Positions 1 through 10,984 of a stretch of 64,000 bases of DNA are shown in pieces; position 1 is the stretch's first letter, and every line of letters starts with the position of its first letter. The DNA lies in the NCBI GenBank assembly GCA_930367215.1, contig OV884059.1, positions 13,044,945 to 13,108,944 of the forward strand. Reading direction: 5' to 3'. The notes below the pieces were generated by a model. The model saw only the letters and a program-made list of their open reading frames with translations. It did no database searches and was not told where the DNA came from. This stretch comes from Pollenia angustigena. Lineage: Eukaryota; Arthropoda; Insecta; Diptera; Polleniidae. A program made the position numbers and the translations under genes.

Positions 1-425
1 GGGTAGTAGGCCTACAGGAAAGGTACACTTTTCAATGATATATTTTCCATGAATTAGAATTTTGTGGAGTGTTGGTGGCATATTGCACCACTCGTTTAGT
101 GCAACAAACTTTTTTGCCGCCTCCAGACAAAAATCACCAAATTTTTTCGGATCTAGTGCCTCGGTAATTGTTATAGCTTCGAGAATTGTTGAAAACCTCT
201 TGATTATGTCTTCATCTAGACCCGTGATTTCGGAAATCAAAGCAGGATTAGCAAAGAATCTTCGTGACGTATTTCCTGAATTTGTCGTACCAGAGCCTTG
301 TTTAACAGTATCAACCTGTATTCCAATTTTCTCTTTAATTTCACGCTTTATCAAACATTTTCGGGCTTCTTTTATCGGACAAGTATTTGAGTCGACTCTT
401 CCACGTTTAAATTCAATATTGTAAG
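1..425 (-). CDS. RAG1/Transib-like transposase, C-terminal exon (partial)
   Basis: Read on the minus strand from 425 down to 1, the sequence is open for 141 codons with no stop or frameshift. It contains SGTTNSGNTSRRFF and, close to the window edge, a tryptophan followed by MPPTLHKILIHGKYIIE. These match in order the C-terminal catalytic region of RAG1 (the NGNYARR segment, then YFHKTLAHVPEIIE) and Transib transposases. In RAG1 the third acidic catalytic residue lies about 15 residues after this HK..L.H...IIE block, so here it would fall just outside the window. The exon seems to start after a good 3' splice site (a T-rich tract ending GCATGTAG at 433-426). Upstream exons are not visible, because 438-1480 is AT-rich repeat. 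It could be a live transposon, a recently dead one, or a domesticated gene. Family call fairly sure; status unknown. Confidence 0.75.
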
Positions 426-437
426 CTACATGCAAAA

Positions 438-605
438 GACACAGAAAAAAATAAAAATCGATTTCAACTAAAAAATTTGTGTTATTAATTAATTTTGCAC
501 CAGTAAACAAATTAATAGTATCAATTAAACGTTTAATACTCTTGATTAAACGTTTAATTCACTTGATTAAACATTTAATTAACTTGATTAAATTTTTAAT
601 TAAAA
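438..605 (-). repeat. AT-rich dispersed repeat with ~22-bp internal tandem units
   Basis: Degenerate units of the type CTTGATTAAACGTTTAATT repeat four to five times. The whole block, including the flanking part that reads AAACAAATTAATAGTATCAA, recurs in opposite orientation at 10985-11155. The copies are alike but not identical, so this is a dispersed element rather than simple sequence. It directly abuts the splice acceptor of the RAG1-like exon. Confidence 0.7.
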
Positions 606-619
606 CCGATTCCCAGTTC

Positions 620-1490
620 AGCCAAGAATTTAAAATTATGAATAAATTTTAATTAATTTCATGTTGTAAAATTCCTTCCTTTCTTCATAAAAATAATTTA
701 ATGAAAACAAGTAAGAAAGTATAGTCGGTCAAGCCCGACCATATGATACCCTACACCACAGTATTAAAAAACACATCATGCTTATATGTTCATATAAATA
801 TGGATTTATCTATGTTTATAAAACTCATTGAAATCGGGTTAAAAGATTGTGAGGGGCAGAGATTGCCCCCTACCTCCTCTTGTGGTCCTATTTTTGAAAA
901 ACTGTATAGCATATGTGTCCATATAGATATGGATCTATCTATGTTTTGAATTTCATTAAAATCGGTTTGAGAGGCAGAAATTGGCCCTATCTCCCCTCGT
1001 GGTCCTATTTTTTAAAAAATACATCCCTTTTGTGTCCATGAAGATATGGTTTTATGTAAGTTTTAAATTTCATTAAAATCGGTTTGATAGTTTCTGAGAG
1101 GAAGAAATTTCCCCCTATCTTCCCTCGTGGTCCTACGATTTCGCCCATTTTCAAAAGGCTTGGTCCTTGTATCAATAAGAACCTATGTCCCAAATTTTAT
1201 CAAATTATCTCCAAAATTGCGACCTGTACTCTGCGCACAAGGTTACATGGACATCCAGCCAGCCAGCCAGCCAGCGGGACGGACATCTTTAGTTCGACTC
1301 AGAAAGTAATTCTGAGTCGATCGGTATACTTTAAGGTGGGTCTAGGACCAATATTTTAAGGCGTTACACACATCAGCACAAATGCATAATACCCTCTCCA
1401 CCATTGTGGTGTGGGTATAATTAAATTTGATGATCTTTTGCCTGATTAAAAAATATTAAAAATTTGGATTAATGAAAATGATACCCTAAT
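620..1490. mobile_element. Foldback-MITE fragment split by a nested repeat
   Basis: The stretch 640-700 (TTTCATGTTGTAAAATTCC and following) and the stretch 1441-1480 (AAAAATATTAAAAATTTGG) both match the right arm of the foldback element at 16702-17309. Here they are separated by the 709-1421 repeat. The simplest reading is that a copy of that element was later invaded by the dispersed repeat. Confidence 0.6.
709..1421. repeat. Dispersed repeat with three internal ~120-bp tandem units
   Basis: The left end reads GTCGGTCAAGCCCGACCATA and the right end has a GTGGTGTGGGTAT block that is roughly inverted to ATACCCTACACCAC at the left. Inside, three diverged units begin near 784, 903 and 1023. Each has a TATGGTTTTATCTATG-like stretch, then TTTCATTAAAATCGG, then CCCCTCGTGGTCCTA. 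The right part carries a (CAGC)n-like tract near 1257-1277. I know this as a type of repeat widespread in fly genomes but cannot name the family. It appears to be non-coding; the short ORFs across it are not conserved between units. Confidence 0.65.
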
Positions 1491-1946
1491 TGTTGGCCAC
1501 CCTTTATATATTTCGTTTTAAACTCTTTATTCCGTAAGAATACTTGTATGTGGTGATTAAATACAAACACAACAAATCTCATATACAGAGAATAGTCACG
1601 CTTAAATTTGTCAACCCGGCTTGTTTTGTATGAAACTTATTTACCTTTTGGTGTTGCATTCTCTGGGAAAATCAGGTGCTACTTGGAATTCGCCAGAGTT
1701 AAAAATTTACAGATCTCTTCGTGATAGCGGCGGAGCAGAGATTGTTTCTGTTACCAAAGCAGTCAGTAGCCCTCAGTGGCACGATATCAGTAAGACTTTT
1801 GATTGAGGATCCTTCGGGAGTCACGTCGTGGTTGCGGCTTATAAAAAAGAGAGAGGAGGATAGATCTTTAAATGTCAGATAAAGAGCTGTTTTTTTGGCT
1901 GTGGGTGGATTTCCTTAGATGCTGTTGCTATTCAAGAAATACTGAT

Positions 1947-2045
1947 GGCTATTTCTTAAGCATCGGATATTAGATAGCTCCAGCTCCTTAACAAGGGGCT
2001 ATTTCTAAAGGAGCGGAGATTAAATAGCTCTAGCTCCTAAACAAG
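1947..2045. repeat. 50-bp tandem duplication
   Basis: Two copies of a unit starting GGCTATTTCT and ending in AGCTCCTAAACAAG lie back to back (1947-1996 and 1997-2045) with several differences. They sit in an otherwise unrecognised stretch, 1500-2230, of higher GC than its surroundings. That stretch is probably decayed transposon, but I see no coding signature. Confidence 0.6.
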
Positions 2046-2366
2046 AGCCCAGTGCATAATTCTGGTGGATTATACACTCAAAATTGCAACCTGTGTGTAT
2101 TGGTTGCGCTCAATCTCAGAGGCGGTTTTGTTGGTAAACGGATTGTTTGTCACCTTGTGGTTAGATCACCATGATATCAGGCCGTAAGGCAAGTGATAAC
2201 GTAAATCTACCCACCTGCGTACCTAACCCCTAAATTCGGAAGGACTCTTGTTAAGAATGCACTGATTTTGGGTTATTTTGAATATGTAATCCTTTTTATA
2301 TTTAAGCATTTTTTTTAACTTATTTTGGCCTTTCTACGTCAGCAATTGGGTTTTCTGTTAACTTTA

Positions 2367-2660
2367 TAAAGGGTATGAAATCATATCTAAAATACCGCAA
2401 ACAATGTTTTCAATTCAATAATTTTACTTCGAAATATAAAGATGTATCGTCTGGAGTACCACAGGGTAGTCATCTTGGACCCCTTTACTTAATGATCTCC
2501 GAAACGCCATTGGGAATTACCATATCCTAATGTATCTAGATTATGTTAAACATTTTTTGAGTATCACAAATCATGAAGATGCCATATATCTTCAGGAGTA
2601 TAAGAATAACATTTATAACTGGTGTTCTGCAAACCCAATGGAGTTTTTTGAAGCTTGTAT
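2367..2660 (+). pseudogene. Non-LTR retrotransposon reverse transcriptase fragment (Jockey-like), dead
   Basis: The translation runs YLKYRKQCFQFNNFTS, then SSGVPQGSHLGPL, which is the conserved RT block GVPQGSxLGP of non-LTR elements. After a frameshift near 2500 the next block reads MYLDYVKHF at 2530-2556 instead of the expected YADD motif, and continues as NNIYNWCSANPMEF. The first of the two catalytic aspartates kept in YADD is shifted and the second is replaced by tyrosine. With the frameshift, this shows a long-dead copy. Only the palm region survives; I see no endonuclease or RNase H nearby on this strand. Confidence 0.8.
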
Positions 2661-2789
2661 CTGTTTTGAAGCTTGTATCTCTCCAAAAAAAAATTGTCGT
2701 TTGAAACTGTTAAAGAATTTCGTAAAAAAAACCTTATACAAAAAAAATTATGTTTTTAAACGAGAATTGCCATAAAAAATTCCCTGAAC

Positions 2790-4084
2790 CAAATAATTTT
2801 TATCGACTCTACAAATCAAAGATTTCAAAGTTAATAATTAAACTAAAGAACAAAAGAAAAAAAGTTGTTAAAATAAATATTTATTCCCAAAAAAGTTCTT
2901 AAAACACAAAAACCAGATATTATGGTTAATTAGGTTCAATAACATCTTAAACGTGATGTTAAGTGCTAAATGTTTCGGTCACTCATTTTAAGCAACAAAG
3001 TTTGGCAGTCTTCTTTTTTAACATAATTCGTTTTACATAATAAATTTTTATGACTCAATCAAAATTTTTCGGTTGTAATATTCGTATAAAGAATTTTTTT
3101 TTTCTTTCAGAGTTTCAGTATTTTTTCCCCCAGTTTAAAAAAAATTTTAAATTTAAAAGATAAACGTGTAACGGTTACGCCTTAAACAATAAAAAAACGC
3201 CAAAAAAACTGACAACTGTAAAAAATTTTAATAAATAACTTTATTAAGAAAAAAAATGTACAAGCATACATACATAAACACGTATGTACATAAAAACAAA
3301 TAAATAGTATAAAGCAAATAATTTGAATAAGATCGCATAGATTCATTAAACTGCTCTGTGTAGACCGCACTTTATTGTCAATTTGTCTGCCTTGACACGT
3401 TTAACTTTTCGCTCGGATTGATTAATGGATTTGGCACCGTATATCTCTGCGCCGCGTTACAGTTTTTCGAAGTTCGGCCTTTGCTATTTGTTTTTAACCT
3501 CACTTTTTGCATCCCGTTAGTGGAGTACCAACAAAATCATATTTTAATAACTAAAAGGAGTTTCGTTTGAAATTTTTGGCTCCCTACATCAAGGTAAAGG
3601 TCATGCGATAGTTTGTGAAGTAGACTCATCTGGCGTAAGCCGTAATTTGGCAATATGAAACTTTTGAGGCCAAAGAATTCCTCATCATTTTCTTTTCTGC
3701 TGAAGGGGCAACTTAATACCAGACCAAACCAAGATCAATTCAAACTTAAATTTAAGACTTAAGTCCAAACTATACTTAATTTAACCCCTAATCAAAAAAT
3801 ATTTAAATTTTACAAAATTTTTTTTAACGAAATTTTCCTAGAAAATTCTTACCAACACATCCCTCACAAACCATCTCTCGCACTATGAAATCAATTTATC
3901 ATATTCATCATACGATGCGGTGGAGCAATCGTTGTGCTTCTGTTGCACTTCTTTTGCTTGATAGCTCGAAATTCAATTAGCAAGCCCCCGTATTCATAAG
4001 CGATTAATAAATTTAACAAACGTTTATTAAGGAAAATTTTCATACAAAATTTATTTTGTAAACCATTATTAAATTTAAGATACC
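2790..4084. other. Intergenic, no gene seen
   Basis: AT-rich sequence without a convincing reading frame. 3500-3700 is weakly similar to 49200-49340: both read CTNCCTACAT near the start and end in GAGGCCAAA-AATTCCTC. It is probably a shared decayed transposon fragment. Confidence 0.4.
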
Positions 4085-4975
4085 GGGTGGTTAAATTTAA
4101 AGGGCCGATGTTGAATGTGAACCACACCTTAATGTCAACTTTTTTTCTACATTTCATTTGACTTTTCTCAATTTTAGACTAACTCAATTTGAACCATGGA
4201 AAGACACACAATCTAGCAACACGTTAAAGTTATTGAGGCTTATTATGAAAATAGGCGTTCAAGTCAAAATGCATATCGTGCACTTCGTGATTTTGTCGGT
4301 CAATTTAATCGCCCAAATTTGCACTAACTGGGTCTGTAGGAGCTGTGAAAACACCAGTGCATGCTCCTAAAGCTTGTACTGAAGAAAATATTGCTGCTGT
4401 TCGCGATAGTGTGGCTGAAGAGCCGTCCACCTTAACTCGTCGTTGTGCCCAACAACTGCACTTCTCACGCTCATCGTTGATGAACATTATGCATAAAGAC
4501 TTGCATTTACACGCTTACAAGGTGCAATTGACTCAAGAATTAAAGCCTCTTGACCATTCCAAATTTCGTCAATGGTCAGAATAGTGCAAAAAATGGCAAC
4601 AGTGGATGATCAATTTTCGAAGAAACTAACTTGGCTGCCAAGATCATGTGATTTGACAACGTTGGACTTCTTTCTTTGGGATTATTTAAAAGAAAAGGTG
4701 CACGTCAATAAGCCAGCAACAATTCAAGAGCTAAAGGATGAGATAACTCGGCACATTAACGGCATAGAACCTTAATTATGCCTCAGCGTCATCGAGAATT
4801 TGGACCATCGGATGGAGGTGTGCCGCCGAAGTTGGGACGGCCATTTGGCCCATATTTTGTTCCATACATAATTGAACCATACCAATATTATCATGATGAA
4901 AAGACATGACATTAATTTCCTAAATAATTTGTGTTTTATTAAAAATCAACATCGGCCCTTAAAATTTAACCACCC
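4085..4975 (+). mobile_element. Tc1/mariner-superfamily element, internally deleted copy 1
   Basis: Inverted terminal repeats of about 28 bp bound it: GGGTGGTTAAATTTAAAGGG at the left and its near-complement ending TTAACCACCC at the right. A TA lies at the expected place outside the right end (4978-4979). The inside encodes pieces of a transposase: a start MTFLNFRLTQFEPW region, an HTH block reading RRCAQQLHFSRSSLMNIMHK, then a jump to SCDLTTLDFFLWDYLKEKVH and NKPATIQELKDEITRHI. The region carrying the first catalytic aspartate is deleted, and several frameshifts are present. It is about 0.9 kb, against roughly 1.2 kb for copy 2 (8187-9408). Confidence 0.88.
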
Positions 4976-5079
4976 TTTATTTTTATGAAATGGTGTGCTG
5001 TGTTTTCCTAAGTGGGCTACACGTATTTTGTAGTTATTTTATCATATTGAGCCTAAATTAAGTTCATTTCCTTCCGAGG

Positions 5080-6260
5080 TACCCTTTTGTTTGTAAGTGC
5101 ATCCCGTATTTTGCTTAGATCAATAACATCAATGATTTTTCGAAATCAATGAATGTAATATATGATGTGGAATTATATTCGTTACATTGCTCTATTATCG
5201 CACACGGGTGGTTTGGACGAAATCCATCTTGTTTTCTTTCGTAGGGTGTTGTCTTATCATACTGTTAAATAAAACTTTGTTGAATGTTTAAAATACTGGG
5301 ACCTGATTCTGACAGTCGTGATCGAGCACTTTCTCGATTCGAAAGCAATTTAGTATCTAATTATTTCAGTCAATAAAGAACGAATCGGAATTATTTTATT
5401 ATTATTCAGTGTTGTTAAGCATTAATTTGAGTTTGAAAATACTGAAAAAATTATTTCGATTCGTTCAGTATCGACTGAAATAAAATTGCTTTCGAATTGA
5501 GAAAGTGCTCGATCACGACTGCCAGAATTAGGCCCACGATGGTGTTAAGCAATTTCTCTTCAGTTGCTGCATTGTTTTAACCCGCCTTTCCTTGGTATTT
5601 TCATAGTTATGCTCTGTTTCCAATCATCGCAAATGGATTAGGACTCTCAAATACTTGTAAAAAGAGGTTGTGGTATAGTTGAAGACGTTAGAGTGTCTAT
5701 TGTGAAGATTTCGGCGGGAAGATAATCTGTCCATGTGGACTTGGCATTTTTAAGTTGTTCTATGACTGTTCCATTATGCTAGAAGGCTCAGTGGATATCT
5801 GTCCAGTTAGTCTTCTACTGAGGTGAGTATATTTACACTTTTTTCCTACATCAGGCAGTTGGGTAATGTTTGTTTACCAGAGAGTTTCCTTGTAACCTCA
5901 AAGAATGTCTTTAAATTATCCATGTTTCCAACTGCTTCCGCTTCGGCTACAAGGTTGTCTTGTCTTTTGACTTTCCTTACTAGCGCTGAGTGTTTAGTTT
6001 TTAGATCGTTTTTCCGTACAGAGTCGTCCTCCGGTAATAAAAATTATTTAGCTATGCGCTTTTCTTCTACCAAGTCCCAAAATGCATCAGGTAACCATTC
6101 TTTATTCTGTTTTCTAACAACACCGATGACTTCATACAAGAACACAAATGTCGAATATGTCGAAAAGAATAAGAAGTTTGGAATTTGATACATATTGCTT
6201 CGGTATCAATACACGAGATCGATCTGTATGCCAACCTTTTTTTAATGCGGGCAGTGAAGA
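5080..6260 (-). pseudogene. RTE/CR1-type non-LTR retrotransposon fossil
   Basis: On the minus strand the order is right for the end of the endonuclease linker into the reverse transcriptase: a stretch around 6100-5860 with WLPDAFWDL, then VTRKLSGKQTLPNCL. After the MITE at 5297-5536 come QDGFRPNHPCAIIEQC and YITFIDFEKS near 5255-5130. These correspond to the known 'TRKLSGK' linker and the 'QAGFRPgRSC...FIDFEKAFD' RT blocks. Many stops and a degraded DFEKAFD motif mark it as dead. Confidence 0.75.
5297..5536. mobile_element. Foldback MITE inside the RTE fossil
   Basis: Arms of roughly 110 bp are inverted copies. The left has GACAGTCGTGATCGAGCACT followed by CGAAAGCAATTT; the right is its complement ending GATCACGACTGCCAG. 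It interrupts the RTE fossil between linker and RT blocks, so it inserted after that element. No coding capacity. Confidence 0.85.
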
Positions 6261-6261
6261 G

Positions 6262-7251
6262 CAACGGGTTAAGCGACTAAACTGTTTATAAGCTTAAAGG
6301 CTAAATTAAAGCTAAAGTCTTAGCTTAAGATTCTCTAAAGTCTTAACTATAGACTACTCTTTACTATGAACTAAAGACTCTCTATAGTCTATGCTGAAAC
6401 TATTTTTCGCTGACCGGTGATTAAAATTACCAGCACTCACTGTTGGTAACTGACAAATAAATCTTTGGGGAGTATGTGGTGAGGCTGTTCTGGGTACCGA
6501 GTCACTGCAACTTGGTGCGGCGAAAAATAGGTTAAGACAACTCTATAGATTCGACAGTAGAATATTCTTTGCTTAAAATTAAATTTTGTTTTTATGAAAC
6601 TATAGTCTGGGTTTTTTCTTAACATTTTTAATATTTAGGTCACTCTTTTCAACTTATATCCACAAAGTATGCATATATCAAACAATGCACCATTTTAATA
6701 TTCCCTTCTCCTACAAACTGCATTAACCAACACGAACAAACATGTTATTTTCTTCTACAAAAATGCAAGAGAAACTTAAACAAAAAATTAACCGAAAATT
6801 TATTATAATTTATTACCTACAGGCTGAAGGAGTGTTTTCCCTAAAAAAAATACAATATACAAAAACAAAACAAAGCCAAGAATTAATGTCAGAGTCATTT
6901 ATTTAATAGCGGAAGTTATTTATAACAAGAAAAATATTTCAGAATTTTGTTAAAAGTGTAAAACTTTAAAGCAACTTTGTTGCAAAATCAAACACCGAAA
7001 GCAAAAAAAATAAATATAGATTTGAAATACGGTGACTAAAAAAAACAAAACATTGTCCACAATAAACAAAGGTCATTTATCAAAACTGTTAATAAGTATT
7101 AAAAAAAATTTTGAAAAAGAAATCAAATTTAACTTGAAAAAGTGGAGTAATATATCAGCATGTGTCTTAAGTCTTTCGTTTTAAATGCCAAAATTTGTAA
7201 TTAACAATGAAATAATTTGGGACACTAACAAAAACTTATCAAAAAAAAGAG
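6262..7251. other. 5' flank of the TTC28-like gene, no other gene seen
   Basis: 6290-6400 holds a degenerate tandem of TTAAAGTCTTA/ACTATAGACT-like words. The rest, to 7250, is AT-rich with A-tracts and no supportable ORF. Confidence 0.4.
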
Positions 7252-7260
7252 TATATAAAA
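7252..7260 (+). promoter_or_regulatory. Candidate TATA box
   Basis: TATATAAAA fits the TATAWAAR consensus and lies about 470 bp before the first coding ATG (7725). It would put transcription start near 7280-7290. The region is so AT-rich that this could be chance; a downstream spliced leader is equally possible. Confidence 0.25.
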
Positions 7261-7562
7261 GATTTGCTCATAAAAGTAACACACAGAATATAAAAGAAAA
7301 TCAAAAGGCAGTTTTTATAACCAAAAAAAATAGTGCTTTAGAAGTTAAAAAGCGTAGCAATTAACAGTTTAAAGGCCAATTTCACCAAATTCAGTTAAAA
7401 CTAACTTAACATTAACTTCCAATTGAAAATATATTTTTGACAGTTTTAACTGATAGTTACATAATTAATTAATTTAAATTTTTTCTTTATGTTCTTTTTC
7501 TATTATTATTATTTTTTTCATTAACTAATTTTTTCTTTTGTTTTCTTTCTCTCTTTTTTTAG

Positions 7563-7724
7563 CTTTTTAAATAAATTTGAAAAAAATGCCTCCACTTCTA
7601 TCAACACAACAACAAATTTTTTTCAGTTTTTACAAAAATAAAATAATTAAAAAAAAAATATAATTAAAACAAAAATTGTTTGTCTTCGTTAAGTACATTA
7701 ACAATTTTAAATGTTTTATAAACG
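7563..7724 (+). other. Probable 5' UTR with a possible splice acceptor and upstream ORFs
   Basis: A long pyrimidine run (TTTCTTTCTCTCTTTTTTTAG) ends at 7562 and is an excellent 3' splice site, so the coding exon may begin at 7563 after an upstream non-coding exon. A second weaker AG is at 7625-7626. The leader carries an upstream ATG at 7586 (25 codons) and a five-codon ORF at 7711 whose TGA overlaps the main ATG. Confidence 0.4.
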
Positions 7725-7862
7725 ATGACAAATTATGAAAATTTATTAAATTTGCCAATGAATTTTAATGGCAATGAATTGAATGGCGATTTAAATAATT
7801 CCAATATACCAGCGCAACAACAACATGAAGCTGTAAAAATGTCCCAAAGAGATTTCTCGGAG
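7725..7862 (+). CDS. TTC28: TTC28-like protein, first coding exon (residues 1-46)
   Basis: The exon opens with ATG in the context AACGATGA and is open for 46 codons (MTNYENLLNLPMNFNG and following; asparagine- and glutamine-rich, ending MSQRDFSE). It closes on GAG|GTAAGT, a perfect fly donor in phase 0. The TPR exon at 58625 starts in phase 0 and has no usable in-frame ATG before its first TPR, so it needs an upstream start exon; this is the only phase-compatible, strong-donor candidate I found. Vertebrate TTC28 also has a low-complexity N-terminus before the first TPR. The join across 50.8 kb is inference. Extra small phase-0 exons in between, or another first exon, cannot be excluded. Confidence 0.65.
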
Positions 7863-8186
7863 GTAAGTTGAGAAATTGTTAAGAAATTGTTAAGCCACAA
7901 GGCAAAAAATAAATGATACAGGACAATAAGCACCTGCCTATAAAAAGAAAATGTTTAAAAGAAATACACAAAAGAAAATAGTTAAAAACTCAGGTTTTAG
8001 TCTTAATCTTTTGTTATCTAAACTATATAGAAAAGAGTTTGAAATAAAGGCGAAACATAATTTTCAATGGTTGACCTTTAAGAGTAGCTTAAGCTTAAGT
8101 TCAAGATTAAAATTAATAAAGCCACAACCATATTATGGTTATGGGCAAAGAAGATGGGAAAACTCCTCAAAAGAACAAGAGACATA

Positions 8187-9408
8187 AAAGGTGGTTAAAT
8201 TTTAAGGGCCGATGTTGACTTTGTATAATTGGTATGGTTCAATTATGTATGAAACAAAATATCGCCCAAGTGGCCGCTGCGGCCTCAGCGGCACATCTCC
8301 ATCCAATGGTCCAAATTTTCGACGACACTGAGACATAATTGAGGTTCCATGCCGTTAATGTGCCGAATTATCTCGTCCTTCAGCTCTTGAATTGTTGCTG
8401 GCTTATCGACGTACACTTTTCTTTCAAATAACCCCAAAGAAAGAAGTCCAACGGTGTCAAATCACATGATCTTGGTGGCCAATTGACATCGCCATCACGT
8501 GAGATAACACGGCCATTGAATTTGTCGCGTAAAAGAGCCATTGTTTCGTAAGCTGTGTGGCAAGTGGCACTGTACTGTTGAAACTACATACCGTCCACAT
8601 CCTTATCTTCTTATTCGTGCCATAAAAAGTTCGTTATCATCTCACGATAGCGAACACCATTGGCAGTAACTGCCTGACCGGCCTCATTTTGGAAAAAATA
8701 CGGCCCGATGATGCCGCCAGCCCATAAACCGCACCAAACAGGCACTCTTTGTGGGTGCATTGGTTTCTCGACAATCACTCTTGGATTATCATTCGCCTAA
8801 ATGCGGCAATTCTGCTTATTGACGAATCCACTGAGGTGAAAATGTGGCTCATCACTGAAGATGATTTTCTTTGAAAACTAATCATCCACTACTCCTGCCA
8901 TTTCTTGCCAGCATTCTGACCATTGACGACGTTTGGAATGGTCAAGAGGCTTTAGTTCTTGAAACAATCGCACCTTGTAAGCGTGTAAATGCAAGCCTTT
9001 ATGCATAATGTTCATCAACGACAAGCGTGCAGTTGTTGGGCACGACGAAGAGTTGAGGTGTATACAACAGCAGCAATATTTTCTGCAGTACGAGCTGTAC
9101 GAGTATGCACTGGTGTTTTCACTCCTACAGACCTGGTTTGTTCAAATTTTTGCACGATTTTCCGATTGTACGCACATTTGGACGATTAAATTGACCGAAA
9201 AAATCACAAAGTGCACGATATGCATTTTGATTTGAACGCCCATTTTCATAATAAGCCTGAATAACTTTAACTCGTTGCTCGATTGTGTATCTTTCCATGG
9301 TTCAAATTAAGTTAGCCTGAAATTGAGAAATGTCAAATGAAATGCAGAAAAAAACTTGACGTTTAGGTGTGGTTTTCATTCAGCATCGGCCCTTAATATT
9401 TAACCACA
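8187..9408 (-). mobile_element. Tc1/mariner-superfamily element, longest copy (copy 2)
   Basis: The same terminal repeats as copy 1 lie at both ends (GGTGGTTAAATTTTAAGGGC at the left). Read from the right end on the minus strand it has the N-terminal region, the HTH block, DEAHFHLSGFVNK-type sequence near 8845-8800, a WCGLWAGGI block, and the DLTPLDFF...NKPATIQELKDEI region near 8470-8380. It is the most complete of the three bounded copies (about 1.2 kb). Stops and frameshifts interrupt the frame, so I judge it inactive. It sits about 325 bp inside the inferred first intron. Confidence 0.88.
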
Positions 9409-9409
9409 T

Positions 9410-10005
9410 ACAATAGACTTAAGACAATATTATAAAAAAAAGTATGTATAGATTAAAGCCTTGACCATTACGTTAACTTTAAAATCGTTTATGTTTTAAG
9501 CCTTGATATAGACTCCATACCGCCCTGAAACCGTATATCAGCAGTGGGTTTTTAAGTTTTATTTAAAATTCAGTTTTAAATCCAATCTGATTATTTTTTT
9601 TTTTTTTTTTTTTTTGTTAGAATTCAAATTAGTTTTATTTGATTAAAGTTTTCTTTCCTCTGCTTCCCTTTAATTTAGAGATACATACCTGTTTTGTTTA
9701 TAGTCTTATCTGTGATTTTTGTTTTATTTTAATCTTTGTGTAATTTATAAAACAAATTAAAATTCGTAACCCAGACCACAAGCAACGATGCGACATAATA
9801 TCAAGATTAAAAAGCCAAAAAAACAGACGGACCAAATAAAAAAAAAACCCTTTTTTCGCAGCTTTTACTTTTGAAGGTAAAAAACATTTAAAGAGTTATT
9901 TAATTGAGGCAATGCAATTTTTTTTTTTTTTTTTTTTTTTTTTGTTCAAATTTTGATAATTTGAAATGATATTGAAGTTTAAGTACAGTCGAAATCGGTT
10001 AATCG
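9410..10005. other. Intronic, poly(T) tracts, no gene seen
   Basis: Two long T runs (about 9594-9615 and 9919-9942). I see no coding or structured repeat content. Confidence 0.4.
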
Positions 10006-10007
10006 GA

Positions 10008-10200
10008 TTAATCGTTCTCCGGAGAAGCTTTGGCTAGATTGAGCTCCCTGCGGCTATTTTTCATGGCACGCCTGCGCTTAAACCTGCCGAATTGACACGA
10101 TTTTCTGTAATCCATGTTGGCCTGCATCTTTTCTAATGTCTTAAGCTTGTTGCCATTTGCCAGCAATTTAATGAAAATCTTATGAAAAAACCAAATCCAA
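10008..10200 (-). pseudogene. Unrecognised coding-like fragment
   Basis: On the minus strand a frame ends in TAA at 10008. It encodes a basic stretch including MQANMDYRKSCQFGRFKRRR and a tail ending AKASPEND. GC content and codon choice look more gene-like than the surroundings. I do not recognise the family. It could be the C-terminus of a transposon protein or a retrocopied exon. It directly abuts the foldback element at 10210. Confidence 0.25.
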
Positions 10201-10209
10201 TCAGCACAA

Positions 10210-10748
10210 ATAACACAGTGCAACACGAAAAAAAAATAACCATATACGGACTCCACTACGTGATAAAAGACCAAAAAAAAAGACCCGATTTGGGAACTTG
10301 GTGTCATTTTTGCAAAAAAAATAAACATTTTCTTAGGCTCCTATCTTGCAAACCCTTCGAAATTTTGATTAACCTCTGAGACAAAGATGAAGCTCTTGCC
10401 ATATGGGCCTGAATAGGTAAAAAAAAATCGAATTTTTTAAAGTTTTTTTGCGATTTTGATCTTGAAGATGAAGTTTTTTTGGATTTTATATATTCACAAT
10501 TTTTATTATTTATGGCAAGAGCTACAACTTTGTCTCAGAGGGTAAATCAAAATTCCTAATAGTTTGCAAGATATGAGCCTGAGAAAATGACACCGAGGCC
10601 CCAGATCTTTGGGGACCCATAAAAAAAGTGCATCACTTTGGGCAAATCTAGGAGACAAGGGTCTTTTTTTTTTTTTTGTCTTTTATCACGTAGTGGTGTC
10701 CGTTATTTTTATTTTTCTATGACTTAAAAAATTACACACAGTGTAGCT
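10210..10748. mobile_element. Foldback element with ~180-bp arms
   Basis: Left arm words CACTACGTGATAAAAGACC and CTTGCAAACCC...TCTGAGACAAAG...CTCTTGCCAT recur inverted on the right (ATGGCAAGAGCT...TTTGTCTCAGAGG...GTCTTTTATCACGTAGTG). The loop at 10400-10500 is AT-rich. Non-coding. Confidence 0.85.
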
Positions 10749-10984
10749 CTTTAATAAATCTTAGCCTTATAACGAAATTTTGTTTTGCCTCTTTCATTAT
10801 TGCTTAAGGGGTCCAAATGGGGTACACTCTCGAAAATTTTTGTTTTAATATTGTAGTGTGGGGCATAAAATGTCGCGTGCGACACTTCAGAAAACAAAAT
10901 TGAACTTTATTCGAAAAGATGTGTTTCTTTAAAAAGCGTACACAGCAAAAATTCAGAAAATTATCCAATATTGTTCATCAATAA

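Noticed and set aside
62..424. 120-codon open frame on the plus strand
   Set aside because: It is the shadow of the minus-strand RAG1/Transib-like exon, whose translation carries the recognisable motifs.
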